Source of the DNA: UBA1162 sp049513695
GTDB lineage: Bacteria > Chloroflexota > Dehalococcoidia > GIF9 > UBA5629
Direction: 5' to 3'
DNA length: 19,829 bases
NCBI GenBank assembly: GCA_049513695.1
Contig: JBEKVW010000036.1
Location: 1 to 19,829 of the forward strand
Part shown: positions 1 to 7,644 of the stretch, one piece after another
Layout: every line of letters starts with the position of its first letter
Numbering within the stretch: the first letter of the stretch is position 1
Position numbers and translations under genes: made by a program
The notes under the pieces: generated by a model
Told to the model about the DNA's origin: nothing
The model's database searches: none
Seen by the model: the letters and a program-made list of their open reading frames with translations, nothing else

Positions 1-42
1 ATTCTATCACTGCGTACATTAAATATATAGAGGGGGCAGGAA

Positions 43-552
43 ATGTCGGGATTGCGTGAGAAAATGTGGCTTATTATAGCAGTATTGCTGGTACTAAGCC
101 TGGTCACCGGTATCGTTTTCCTTTGGATAAGATTAGCTCATCTGCAACCGGTTGAGATTACGCTTTATGACCCCAAGCCACTCAATTCCTCTGAAAATAT
201 TTCTATCGGAGGCGCAGTAGTACGGCCGGGTATTTACGAAGCTAAACCCGGCGACACACTGACCTCTATTGTCTCGGCCGCCGGCGTATCCGACAACGCC
301 GATACAGCCAACATAAGAATTTATGTCCCCGCTAAATCTGAAATTTCACAACCACAGAAAGTTAATTTAAACCGCGCCGAAGTATGGCTGCTGCAGGCTT
401 TGCCCGGCATAGGAGAGGGACGGGCCAGGCTTATCGTCTACTATCGCGAGAAGAATGGCCCATTCCGTAACATAGATGACCTACTCAAAATCGAAGGCTT
501 CGGCACATCGGTCGTGGATAAAATCCGTGATTACGCCACTGTAGTGGATTGA
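43..552 (+). CDS. comEA: ComEA-type DNA-binding competence protein
   Basis: A 169-residue membrane-anchored protein. Residues about 8-30 form one hydrophobic helix, followed by a short linker, an SLBB-like domain (about 53-80, GGAVVRPGIYEAKPGDTL) and a C-terminal double helix-hairpin-helix domain (about 107-165). The second half carries the family signature VNLNRAE, LPGIGEGRA and GPFRNIDDLLKIEGFG. ComEA proteins bind incoming double-stranded DNA at the outer face of the membrane and pass it to the ComEC channel. The ATG has an AGGGGGCAGG ribosome site at 31-40. The next gene is comEC, whose TTG start overlaps this stop, so the two are co-transcribed. Length and domain order are normal for the family. 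No promoter is visible because only 42 bases lie upstream. Confidence 0.93.
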   Translation: MSGLREKMWLIIAVLLVLSLVTGIVFLWIRLAHLQPVEITLYDPKPLNSSENISIGGAVVRPGIYEAKPGDTLTSIVSAAGVSDNADTANIRIYVPAKSEISQPQKVNLNRAEVWLLQALPGIGEGRARLIVYYREKNGPFRNIDDLLKIEGFGTSVVDKIRDYATVVD

Positions 553-2999
553 ACTTCGTTATGCCCCTGTTCTATATAAGCTTTGCATGGCTGGCGGGAA
601 CCGTCCTCGGTTCCCAATTTATCATTCCACTATGGCTCCCGGCAGTGCCCTTGTTGCTTCTTGTCCCGGCTCTCCTCCTACGAAATCACAGGAGACTGCT
701 GATCGTTATATGCCTGTGCCTGGTTGCCCTGACGGGCGCGGTATTGAGGTACCAGTCGTCGATACAACCTTTGGACAGCACACAGCTTCAATTTTATAAC
801 GGTACGGGTAATGTCAAAATTGAAGGCACTATCTCCGGACCACCCGAAATTCAAAATACGTCTGCCGCTTTCAGGTTCTCTGCACATAAATTGATCGGGA
901 AAAGTGATGTCGTAGCGATAAAGGGCGATGCCCTGGTAAGGTTGCCATTCTACCGGGACTTTCACTACGGGGATACCTTATTGATAACAGGCAAACCGGA
1001 AACACCCTCACAGTTCGATGATTTCGATTACAGAAATTATCTGGCACACCAGGGCATATATTCGATAATAAACTATCCGGCGGTAACCGTGTTATCCACC
1101 GGCGGCGGTTTCCAACCGCTATCCTGGATCTATAACTTGCGCGATAGGATGGCTGAAAGCCTTTCGCTATGTCTGCCAGAACCTCAATGCTCGCTGGCAC
1201 AGGCCATTCTATTAGGATTACGAGGCAACTTGCCGCAATCTCTAACACAATCGTTTTACGCCACGGGCACAACACATCTCATAGCCATTTCGGGACAGAA
1301 CCTGACTATTATCCTCGGCATGATACTCTCTGCATCGGTCTGGTTGTTCGGCAGAAAAAACAGGATATATATCTGGACCTCGCTGGCTTTGATCTGGTTT
1401 TATACCATCCTGACAGGCATGCCGGCGACCATGATACGGGCGGCCATCATGGGAAGTGTATTCCTGATTGCCGAGCTGCTGGGCAGGCAGCGTAACGGGC
1501 TGGCGGCGCTTTGCCTTGCCGCTGCGCTCATGGCAGCTATACAGCCCGAGGTTATATGGGATACCAGTTTCCAACTCAGCTTCTTTTCCATGCTGGGGCT
1601 GGTGTTTATAGCGCCTTATTTAATCAAATTTATAAGTCCGCAAGGGGAACCCGGACGCAATAGATATACCGAATCGTTGAAAAATATCGCCATTATCAGC
1701 TTCGGCACCACCTTGGCCGCCATAATCGCCACCTGGCCCGTGACAGCTATGAATTTCCATTCTTTTTCCCTGATCGGCGCCCCGGCTACCTTCTTCCTCA
1801 TGCCTTCATTTCCGGGGATTATGGTTACATCGATAATTACTTCACTGGCAGGTCTGGCCTGGCAACCTTTTGGAATTCTTCTAGGCTGGATAGACTGGCT
1901 ATTTTTAAGCTACTTTATACTGGTCGTTCGTATTTTCAGCGCCATTCCGATCTCATACGTTCAGAACTTCAAGCTCGACCTCTGGTTAGTATTGCTATAT
2001 TATGTAATCTTGGTCTGCATACTACTAAGCATTAAGTACAGGCAACATGTAGTCAGTATTATTAAGTCATTTTATTCTCGATTCGTGGATGCGATTACTA
2101 ATATGCGGAAAATTAGATTAAGGCCCTATCTTTACTGGATGTTGTCTTTTTTACTCTTAACCAATATATTAGTTTGGACTGCATTCAGCATGCTTCCAGA
2201 CGGCAAGCTGCATGTTTTTGTATTCGACGTAGGCCAGGGAGAATCGATACTGATCAGGACGCCGGAAGGGCAGAATATACTGGTCGACTCGGGTCCCGAC
2301 CCTCTATTAGCCTGTACGCAACTGGGCAATAATTTGCCGTTCTGGGATAGGCATATTGAGATTCTAATACAGACCCAGCTGCAATCCGACCATTGCACCG
2401 GTGCGCTCGAGATTTTCAGCAGGTACAATGTAAACAGGTTGGCTGTTACAGCTTATAATAATGATTCGGCACTTTCCCGAGAACTGATGGGTGCTGCGGC
2501 ACAGAAATCGATTAAAACATGCATACTTCACGAGGGCCAGAAACTGAAGCTCGGGGAGGATATCTGGCTGGATGTCCTCAACCCACCCCAGACTCTGTAT
2601 GCAGGTACGTCCGACGATGCCAATAATAACTCCCTTGTGCTCCGTCTGACATGCAATAACGTCAGCTTCCTTCTGACATCCGATATAGGTATGGAGGCCG
2701 AGAGGTATTTAATGGAGAACAGGGCCGATGTGCGCAGCGATGTCCTTAAGGTCGCGCACCACGGCAGCAGAGGATCGACCTCCGATGAGTTCCTGGCGAT
2801 AGTACATCCCTCGGCGGCCGTTATATCGGCCGGCGTCGCGAACAGGTTCGGGCATCCCAGCAGTGAGGTCCTCAGCAAGCTCACTTCACAGTTGGGCAAC
2901 GATAGAATATTCATCACTGCAAGGCAGGGCACTATCGAATTTATTACCGATGGTGATAAGCTATCGTACAAAATCGAAAAACCTCTGCAAAATCAATAA
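549..2999 (+). CDS. comEC: ComEC/Rec2 DNA internalisation channel
   Basis: An 816-residue polytopic membrane protein for single-stranded DNA import. Order: N-terminal hydrophobic helices and a DUF4131-like region (about 1-190), the Competence channel domain (about 215-490, with TTHLIAISGQNLTIILG), another membrane segment near 525-545, and a C-terminal metallo-beta-lactamase domain (about 553-790). In that last domain FDVGQGES, LVDSGPD, TSDIG, VAHHGSRGS and GHPS are present. The usual HxHxDH-type metal motif reads QLQSDH (residues 610-615), so the first histidine is glutamine. Start: TTG at 549 overlaps the comEA stop by four bases; the ATG at 561 is an alternative start, and neither has a strong ribosome site. 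Family assignment is firm; activity of the hydrolase domain is doubtful. Confidence 0.93.
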   Translation: MNFVMPLFYISFAWLAGTVLGSQFIIPLWLPAVPLLLLVPALLLRNHRRLLIVICLCLVALTGAVLRYQSSIQPLDSTQLQFYNGTGNVKIEGTISGPPEIQNTSAAFRFSAHKLIGKSDVVAIKGDALVRLPFYRDFHYGDTLLITGKPETPSQFDDFDYRNYLAHQGIYSIINYPAVTVLSTGGGFQPLSWIYNLRDRMAESLSLCLPEPQCSLAQAILLGLRGNLPQSLTQSFYATGTTHLIAISGQNLTIILGMILSASVWLFGRKNRIYIWTSLALIWFYTILTGMPATMIRAAIMGSVFLIAELLGRQRNGLAALCLAAALMAAIQPEVIWDTSFQLSFFSMLGLVFIAPYLIKFISPQGEPGRNRYTESLKNIAIISFGTTLAAIIATWPVTAMNFHSFSLIGAPATFFLMPSFPGIMVTSIITSLAGLAWQPFGILLGWIDWLFLSYFILVVRIFSAIPISYVQNFKLDLWLVLLYYVILVCILLSIKYRQHVVSIIKSFYSRFVDAITNMRKIRLRPYLYWMLSFLLLTNILVWTAFSMLPDGKLHVFVFDVGQGESILIRTPEGQNILVDSGPDPLLACTQLGNNLPFWDRHIEILIQTQLQSDHCTGALEIFSRYNVNRLAVTAYNNDSALSRELMGAAAQKSIKTCILHEGQKLKLGEDIWLDVLNPPQTLYAGTSDDANNNSLVLRLTCNNVSFLLTSDIGMEAERYLMENRADVRSDVLKVAHHGSRGSTSDEFLAIVHPSAAVISAGVANRFGHPSSEVLSKLTSQLGNDRIFITARQGTIEFITDGDKLSYKIEKPLQNQ

Positions 3000-3026
3000 A
3001 ATAAAAACAGTTAGACAATAATCAAG

Positions 3027-3032
3027 TATAAT
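3027..3032 (+). promoter_or_regulatory. possible -10 box upstream of the NYN gene
   Basis: A perfect TATAAT lies 75 bases before the ATG at 3108, in the AT-rich gap after comEC. The hexamer 17 bases upstream (AAAACA) is a poor -35, so this is only a candidate. The rest of the gap 3000-3107 shows no other structure. Confidence 0.3.
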
Positions 3033-3107
3033 AGCTGTAGCAATGTATTTTGTTAGAAATAATCAGCCGCGTTGCCTGAAATCAGACAACCGTTTGGGGA
3101 GGTAATA

Positions 3108-3782
3108 ATGCACGACCGGGTTGCTATATTTATCGATGGTAGCAATCTTTACCATTCTTTAAAAAATAATTTCAAACGCGTCGACCTTAATTTTGCGGAA
3201 TTCACCAAAAAACTGTGCGGTTCCCGACGCCTTATCCGCACCTACTACTACAACGTTCTACAGGACGCGAACCAGAGGGTGGAAGGACAAAGAGAACAAC
3301 AGGACTTCCTGGAGACCCTGCGCAAGACCCCTTACCTGGAGCTGCGATTGGGCACAACCAAGCTGTCGCAAGGCATACCGGTGGAAAGGGGAATAGACGT
3401 GATGCTGGCTACGGACTTGCTATATTTTGCGGCCAACAACTCATATGATATCGCTATACTGGTCAGTGGTGATTCCGATTTCGGCTATACGCTGCAAGTA
3501 GTCAAGGATATGGGCAAGCACATTGAAGTGGCCTATTTTGAAAACGCCGCTTCCAGGGATCTGCTGAATTCAGCCGATTACCTGCACCAGTTGGATAGAA
3601 AATTCTTTACGGGCTTATGGACGACCGGCCCGCACCAATATACCAAAAGAAGGCGACCGTCACGCTACAGGCCATCCACTACTACAGCAATTATCGCCAG
3701 CCCTTCAATGCAAGAAAACCACGCGCCCGTGCAGGAACAGCTCACGATCCAGGAACAGGTTGCAACACAGGATCAAACCTGA
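3108..3782 (+). CDS. NYN-domain (LabA/DUF88-like) predicted ribonuclease
   Basis: A 224-residue protein. The NYN fold, a PIN-like nuclease fold, covers about residues 4-165. Its acidic motifs are all present: FIDGSN (D10), GIDVMLATD (D97, D103) and LVSGDSDF (D122, D124), which in this family form a metal site for RNA cleavage. After about residue 178 there is a basic stretch (KRRRPSRYR) and a low-complexity tail with repeated QEQ/QDQ units, possibly RNA- or partner-binding. The start is set at ATG 3108 because GGGGAGG sits five bases upstream at 3096-3102; an in-frame TTG at 3072 is less likely. The 3' end overlaps the convergent small gene by 41 bases. The RNA target is unknown. Confidence 0.85.
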   Translation: MHDRVAIFIDGSNLYHSLKNNFKRVDLNFAEFTKKLCGSRRLIRTYYYNVLQDANQRVEGQREQQDFLETLRKTPYLELRLGTTKLSQGIPVERGIDVMLATDLLYFAANNSYDIAILVSGDSDFGYTLQVVKDMGKHIEVAYFENAASRDLLNSADYLHQLDRKFFTGLWTTGPHQYTKRRRPSRYRPSTTTAIIASPSMQENHAPVQEQLTIQEQVATQDQT

Positions 3783-4011
3783 GATCAGGATATTCCGCGT
3801 TAAGAACTTCGAAGCTAATCTCTTCGCCTGTAATCCTGTAGGCGCGTTTGGATTGCGCATAATCGATGATCAGGAAGACAGGTTCCTTGGTAGCGTGAAA
3901 TGTGACAGTGCCATTGAGGTCAATCGATAGTACGGATCTCTTGACCACAGGGGTCACCCGGAAGTTACCCAGTTCGAGGGGTTGCTCACTGTTTATAGCT
4001 ATATTTTCCAT
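3742..4011 (-). CDS. small protein of unknown function, last gene of the ytfJ operon
   Basis: An 89-residue protein I do not recognise. It has no signal peptide, membrane helix or cysteine motif. The composition suggests mostly beta strands (for example VVKRSVLSIDLNGTVTFHA and EPVFLIIDY). The ATG at 4011 lies five bases after the stop of the DUF2953 gene, consistent with the same transcript. The frame is also open upstream to an ATG at 4074 inside that gene, so a start overlapping its neighbour is possible. The 3' end overlaps the convergent NYN gene. The position suggests a cofactor of the YtfJ/DUF2953 pair, but that is guesswork. It could be dispensable or even spurious. Confidence 0.55.
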   Translation of the reverse strand: MENIAINSEQPLELGNFRVTPVVKRSVLSIDLNGTVTFHATKEPVFLIIDYAQSKRAYRITGEEISFEVLNAEYPDLRFDPVLQPVPGS

Positions 4012-4016
4012 TGCAT

Positions 4017-4589
4017 TTAAAATAATATCTTTTTCACCTGTTGTACCGATGGGGAGCAGACGAAAGCCAGGCAAGGTATGATCACTTCTATGGGATGGAC
4101 ACCGATAGTGCTTTTAAAGTAACCTTCCATTACCAGATCCTCTTCAAAGGCGGGCACGATCCTGATATCGTCTCCAAAGCGTTGATTGATAAGCAGAGCA
4201 ATCGGCATTAACAAACCCGCCAGCATACCTGTGTAGTAATCGTCGCCCAGGCTGATCTTAAAATCAGATTCGATGTGCCGAATCTTTACGCGTCCCGATA
4301 GACCTTTTAACAGAAGTTGGATTTGCTCCCAGATACCCCTGGTTTGAACAGCTTCAAAGATATTTGAAAAAACGGTGAAATCATCCTCGCCTTTTGGTCG
4401 AATCTTTGGTCCGGAGTTAGGATTACCGGCCCGACCAAGCTTCCACGATATAAGGCCGTAAATTAATTTCAGCCTCACCGTGAGATCAGCACGGCCATGA
4501 ACCAGCGCAAAAAGTTCAATTTCCAGGGGTAACTCCAGCAGAAATATTATAACGGCCAGGACAACCAGACCGATAACGATGAGGGTCAA
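4017..4589 (-). CDS. DUF2953 (YtfI-like) membrane protein
   Basis: A 190-residue protein with one N-terminal hydrophobic helix (about 2-20) followed by a DUF2953-like region (ELPLEIELFALVHGRADLTVRLKLIYGLISWKL), a central polar stretch, and a second weakly hydrophobic segment near 120-133 (GMLAGLLMPIALLI). In Bacillus a DUF2953 protein (YtfI) is encoded beside YtfJ, and the same pairing is seen here. The biochemical function is not known. The start appears to be TTG at 4589, six bases after the ytfJ stop, with AAGGA about ten bases upstream inside ytfJ, so it is probably translated from the same transcript. Confidence 0.75.
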   Translation of the reverse strand: MTLIVIGLVVLAVIIFLLELPLEIELFALVHGRADLTVRLKLIYGLISWKLGRAGNPNSGPKIRPKGEDDFTVFSNIFEAVQTRGIWEQIQLLLKGLSGRVKIRHIESDFKISLGDDYYTGMLAGLLMPIALLINQRFGDDIRIVPAFEEDLVMEGYFKSTIGVHPIEVIIPCLAFVCSPSVQQVKKILF

Positions 4590-4595
4590 AGGACA

Positions 4596-4970
4596 CTATT
4601 CCTTTTTCCGTTCTCCCCACTTGTCAGCTATCTTCTCCACCACACCTGGAACTTTTTCGCTCAGTTTTTCTATGGCGGCCGCCACGCTGCTCTTGATGGG
4701 CTCGATACGAACACCATCTTTATCAATTATGATGATGGCAATGGGACGCATACCGCCGGCCCCGCCGGTGCCCCCCTTCAAACCTTCGTTAGGTTGTTTC
4801 GCATCGCTTTTTCCTGCGCCGCCCGCTGCTCCGAATCCGAAGCCGACGCTGAGCAAGGGAATCAATGTGGTATCGCCTACGGTTATCGGTTCGCCGACGA
4901 CCGTTTTACTGCTCAGCACCTTTTCAATCTGGCTAAGTGTGGTCTTCACCATGTTTTCTACATCTTCCAT
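4596..4970 (-). CDS. ytfJ: YtfJ/GerW family protein
   Basis: A 124-residue protein with family features: an N-terminal helix (MEDVENMVKTTLSQIEKVLSSKTVVGEPI), the segment VGDTTLIPLLSVGFGFGAAGG, a glycine-rich stretch with GGTGGAGG, the hydrophobic strand IAIIIIDKDGV, and a C-terminal amphipathic helix that ends in lysines. In Bacillus, GerW (YtfJ) is a spore protein needed for germination, but homologues also occur in bacteria that do not sporulate, so no sporulation role is implied. The AGGGGGT ribosome site lies just before the ATG. It stands between a sugar nucleotidyltransferase (upstream) and DUF2953 (downstream) in one minus-strand operon. Confidence 0.85.
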   Translation of the reverse strand: MEDVENMVKTTLSQIEKVLSSKTVVGEPITVGDTTLIPLLSVGFGFGAAGGAGKSDAKQPNEGLKGGTGGAGGMRPIAIIIIDKDGVRIEPIKSSVAAAIEKLSEKVPGVVEKIADKWGERKKE

Positions 4971-5043
4971 CGAATTACCCCCTGTTCGGAAAAATTAAAT
5001 TGGTTTGATTATTTCCAATTATATCCCATTCTGCCGGAATGCC

Positions 5044-5739
5044 TTATTTCGTCGAGTTATAGATCTCAAGGTTGCCTATATCTATCCAGGTCTCTTTAAA
5101 GGGGAAGGCGAATACCCGGTCCTTTTGGGTAAGATAAGTTATAAAGTTGCCCAGGTTGTCTCTCTTGGTTTCAAGGCAGAACTCCGTTACAAACGGGAAA
5201 ACCCTTAATGGTATAATCCAGCAAGCTGTTGATACCAGGCTTGATTTGGGGTTGGCAGGTTTTTCCTCCAGTTCAACTACCCGTGTTCCTTCGAGTTTTA
5301 CCACTCCATATCTGGTGGCTTTGGCGGGGTCATCGACATCGCAGACGGCTACCAGCAGATTACTACCGTTAAAAGCCCCTATGAACCCGGATAAATCGAA
5401 TTCGAAATAGTTGTCGCTTCCAAAGAGCAGCAGGTCTTCATCTATGTTCTTTTTCTTTATCCAATGAGCAACTGACCCAATGGCGCCCAGCTTTCCTTCA
5501 TCCGAATAAACTTCTTCCACGCAAATTGTAATGTCCCTGGATTGTAGTTTCTGCCATTGATAAAAATCGGCTTCGAATTTTTTATTTACATTAACCAGGA
5601 TTTCGATGCCTGGGGGTATTTTATCCACAATATGGTTGATCATCGGTTTGCCCCTATAGGGCAGAAGGGCTTTGGCATGATTGAGCGTCAAGGGGTACAT
5701 ACGTGTACCGAACCCGCTGGCCAAAATCAAGCACTTCAC
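5044..5739 (-). CDS. sugar-phosphate nucleotidyltransferase
   Basis: A 231-residue NTP-transferase with a Rossmann-like fold. The N-terminal nucleotide loop reads LASGFGTRMYPLT with the downstream lysine in AKALLPYRGKPM, matching glucose-1-phosphate thymidylyl/uridylyltransferases. LLLFGSDNYF gives the metal-binding aspartate, VVELEEKP contributes to sugar binding, and TWIDIGNLEIY is the usual C-terminal motif. It would join NTP and a sugar-1-phosphate to give an NDP-sugar and pyrophosphate; the sugar cannot be deduced. The length fits the short RmlA-like class with no hexapeptide domain. The start is GTG at 5739. It is the first gene of the operon with ytfJ, 73 bases apart. Confidence 0.85.
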   Translation of the reverse strand: MKCLILASGFGTRMYPLTLNHAKALLPYRGKPMINHIVDKIPPGIEILVNVNKKFEADFYQWQKLQSRDITICVEEVYSDEGKLGAIGSVAHWIKKKNIDEDLLLFGSDNYFEFDLSGFIGAFNGSNLLVAVCDVDDPAKATRYGVVKLEGTRVVELEEKPANPKSSLVSTACWIIPLRVFPFVTEFCLETKRDNLGNFITYLTQKDRVFAFPFKETWIDIGNLEIYNSTK

Positions 5740-5774
5740 TAGCTTATTTCCCCGACTTTGATTTCTGACACAAA

Positions 5775-5803
5775 AGTTTACCCTTTCATCAGCCTCTTAT
5801 CAA
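5775..5803 (-). promoter_or_regulatory. sigma-70-like promoter for the nucleotidyltransferase operon
   Basis: On the minus strand TTGATA (5798-5803) and TAAACT (5775-5780) are 17 bases apart, 36 bases before the GTG start. Five of six -35 bases and four of six -10 bases match the consensus. Confidence 0.5.
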
Positions 5804-5850
5804 TAACGGGCCTATTTGTATGCAGGATGAGATGAAAATACAATATATCC

Positions 5851-6615
5851 ATGAAACCCAAAAGCCGTCGACCCCTATCTATAATCGGCCAACAAGAAGT
5901 AAAACTTCAAAACCGGATGATCAGCTACACTCTCAAACAAAGCGCACGTATCCGGGGAATCCGGCTGGAAATACACAATGAATCAGGCCTGACCGTAGTA
6001 GTGCCGAAGAGATACAGCCGTCAGCAGGTACAGGATATACTGGTGAAGAAGTCCGGCTGGATATTGCGACATCTCCCGGGAGCCAAACCAATGCAGATGC
6101 CGCTCTTTAAAAAAGAAGTCGACCACGGCGAAAAGGTACCGTTCATGGGCAGGACACTCGAGCTGGCAATAACAGCGGATGATAGCAAAGATGCATCACC
6201 CATTCTTAAAGGTAAAACGCTATTTATTCCGCATGGTTCAGGGGAAAAAAGCAGGACCCAAATACTTGAAGGCTGGTATCGCCAACAGGCAGCACTAATT
6301 TTTAAGGAAAAGGCTGATAGGTTCCAGAGGATAATGGGAGTCCGTTACAAGCAGATCACCATACGCGGGCAGAGAAAACGCTGGGCCAGTGCCTCGCCGC
6401 TGGGAAATCTATCGATCAACTGGAAATTGCTGCTGGCCCCGGAAACGATTATTGATTACGTGATAATACATGAGTTGGCCCATTTCAAACATATGGACCA
6501 TTCCAAGAAGTTCTGGGAATATCTCGCCAGGTATTGCCCAAAATGGCGAGAATGTCGAAAATGGCTTATTGATCACGAGGATGACCTTAAATCCGGGGCT
6601 TCCTTCGGACTCTAA
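5851..6615 (+). CDS. YgjP-type M48-like zinc metallopeptidase (DUF45)
   Basis: A 254-residue cytoplasmic protein. The core starts near residue 23 (MISYTLKQSARIRGIRLEI) and ends with the catalytic helix HELAHFKHMDHSKKFW (residues 207-222). H207, E208, H211 and H217 make the expected HExxHx5H zinc site. The preceding RGQRKRWASASPLGNLSINWKL is diagnostic for the YgjP/SprT-like family. These are predicted intracellular metalloproteases of poorly known substrate. The start is uncertain: no good ribosome site precedes ATG 5851, and ATG 5917 would begin at the domain itself and remove a 22-residue basic extension. The gene is monocistronic between the divergent nucleotidyltransferase and the oxidoreductase operon. 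Confidence 0.85.
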   Translation: MKPKSRRPLSIIGQQEVKLQNRMISYTLKQSARIRGIRLEIHNESGLTVVVPKRYSRQQVQDILVKKSGWILRHLPGAKPMQMPLFKKEVDHGEKVPFMGRTLELAITADDSKDASPILKGKTLFIPHGSGEKSRTQILEGWYRQQAALIFKEKADRFQRIMGVRYKQITIRGQRKRWASASPLGNLSINWKLLLAPETIIDYVIIHELAHFKHMDHSKKFWEYLARYCPKWRECRKWLIDHEDDLKSGASFGL

Positions 6616-6667
6616 CCAGTATTTGCCCCTTCGTTTACGCAGATGAATGATTAATCAATCAATCTAT

Positions 6668-6696
6668 TTGACATACGGACAGGGCAGAGTTAACAT
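6668..6696 (+). promoter_or_regulatory. sigma-70-like promoter of the 2-oxoacid oxidoreductase operon
   Basis: TTGACA (6668-6673) and TAACAT (6691-6696) are 17 bases apart, about 45 bases before the gamma-subunit ATG. A perfect ten-base palindrome, TGATTAATCA, lies just upstream at 6648-6657 and could be a regulator site. The leader ends in GAGAGAG before the start. Confidence 0.6.
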
Positions 6697-6741
6697 ATAT
6701 TTTCGTTGTCCATCGCGTACCCCTGAGAGAGAAAATATCTA

Positions 6742-7332
6742 ATGGTGCAAAAGTCTTCCTTAAACAACAAGCCTCTTGAGATCCGCTGGCACGGACGGGG
6801 AGGACAGGGGGCGATCACAGCAGCCAAAATTATTGCGGCCGCAGCCTACGCCAAAGGCTACAGGGGAGTCACCGCTGCGCCGTCGTTCGGCGCTGAAAGG
6901 CGCGGAGCCCCTGTCAGCGCTTCCACCAGAATAGCCAGTGAGCCGGTCATGGTAGTCTCGCAAGTGGAAAACCCCGATATAGTGGTGGTGCTCGACCATA
7001 CGTTGCTATCGTATCCGGATGTTACGCAGGGGCTGGGCAAGCATGGTTGGATGATCGTTAATTCGCCACTGTTACCCAAAGAGCTGGGCATCAAGTGTGA
7101 ATGCAACATTGCCACCGCCGACGCCACCAAAGTCTGCGAAAAACTGGGGTTGATAGTGGCCGGCCTTGTGATAGTCAATACTGCAATACTGGGCGCACTG
7201 GTACGCGCTACCAAAATAGTCGACCTGCCAACCCTGGAGAAAATCATACGTGAAAGATTCTCCGCCAACACGGTCGATATTAACCTGGCAGCCATTAACA
7301 AAACATATGAAATCACAAGGTTGGCCAAATAG
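6742..7332 (+). CDS. porC: 2-oxoacid:ferredoxin oxidoreductase, gamma subunit
   Basis: A 196-residue subunit of a pyruvate/2-ketoisovalerate-type ferredoxin oxidoreductase. The signature is WHGRGGQGAITAAKIIAAAA followed by PSFGAERRGAPVSA and VLDHTLL. The complex oxidatively decarboxylates a 2-oxoacid with CoA, giving acyl-CoA, CO2 and reduced ferredoxin, and can also run in reverse for carbon fixation. The length is normal (about 180-200). It is the first of four genes in the order gamma-delta-alpha-beta, 11 bases before delta. The symbol follows the pyruvate enzyme; substrate is inferred from overall resemblance, and a valerate or other 2-oxoacid enzyme is not excluded. Confidence 0.9.
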   Translation: MVQKSSLNNKPLEIRWHGRGGQGAITAAKIIAAAAYAKGYRGVTAAPSFGAERRGAPVSASTRIASEPVMVVSQVENPDIVVVLDHTLLSYPDVTQGLGKHGWMIVNSPLLPKELGIKCECNIATADATKVCEKLGLIVAGLVIVNTAILGALVRATKIVDLPTLEKIIRERFSANTVDINLAAINKTYEITRLAK

Positions 7333-7343
7333 GGTTTGATAAC

Positions 7344-7640
7344 ATGGGAACCAGAGATTGTAACCATATTTGCGACGAGTCATCACCGGGCATAGGCGAA
7401 GCCGGCCGGACCGGTGAATGGCGCACACTAATGCCGGTAATCGACGATAAAAAATGCACGGCTTCGAGGCTGAACAAGCCCACATGTTTCCTTTGCTGGC
7501 TCTATTGTCCAGAAGCTGTAATAACCAAGGGAATTCCACCTTTGATAAACCTGGAGTATTGCAAAGGATGTGGTATCTGCTTACAGGTTTGCCCCGTGCA
7601 GGCTATTATCATGGTCCACGAAGAGAAAACGGCAGGTTGA
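7344..7640 (+). CDS. porD: 2-oxoacid:ferredoxin oxidoreductase, delta (ferredoxin) subunit
   Basis: A 98-residue two-cluster ferredoxin subunit that carries electrons out of the complex. TGEWRTLMPVID at residues 23-34 is typical of this subunit. The second cluster is canonical: C73, C76, C79, C83 (CKGCGICLQVCP). The first reads C38-x9-C48-x2-C51-x3-C55-P, so six residues (SRLNKP region) are inserted between the first two ligands compared with the usual CxxCxxCxxxCP. Two more cysteines, C6 and C10, lie in the N-terminal extension. The start ATG 7344 has little ribosome-site support, but the TGEWRT motif lies upstream of the only other candidate, ATG 7431. It is followed by the alpha subunit four bases after the stop. 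Confidence 0.88.
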   Translation: MGTRDCNHICDESSPGIGEAGRTGEWRTLMPVIDDKKCTASRLNKPTCFLCWLYCPEAVITKGIPPLINLEYCKGCGICLQVCPVQAIIMVHEEKTAG

Positions 7641-7644
7641 TATA

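Noticed and set aside
1..30. Open frame ending in TAG at 28-30, possible C-terminus of an upstream gene
   Set aside because: Only nine codons are visible and nothing in them is recognisable.
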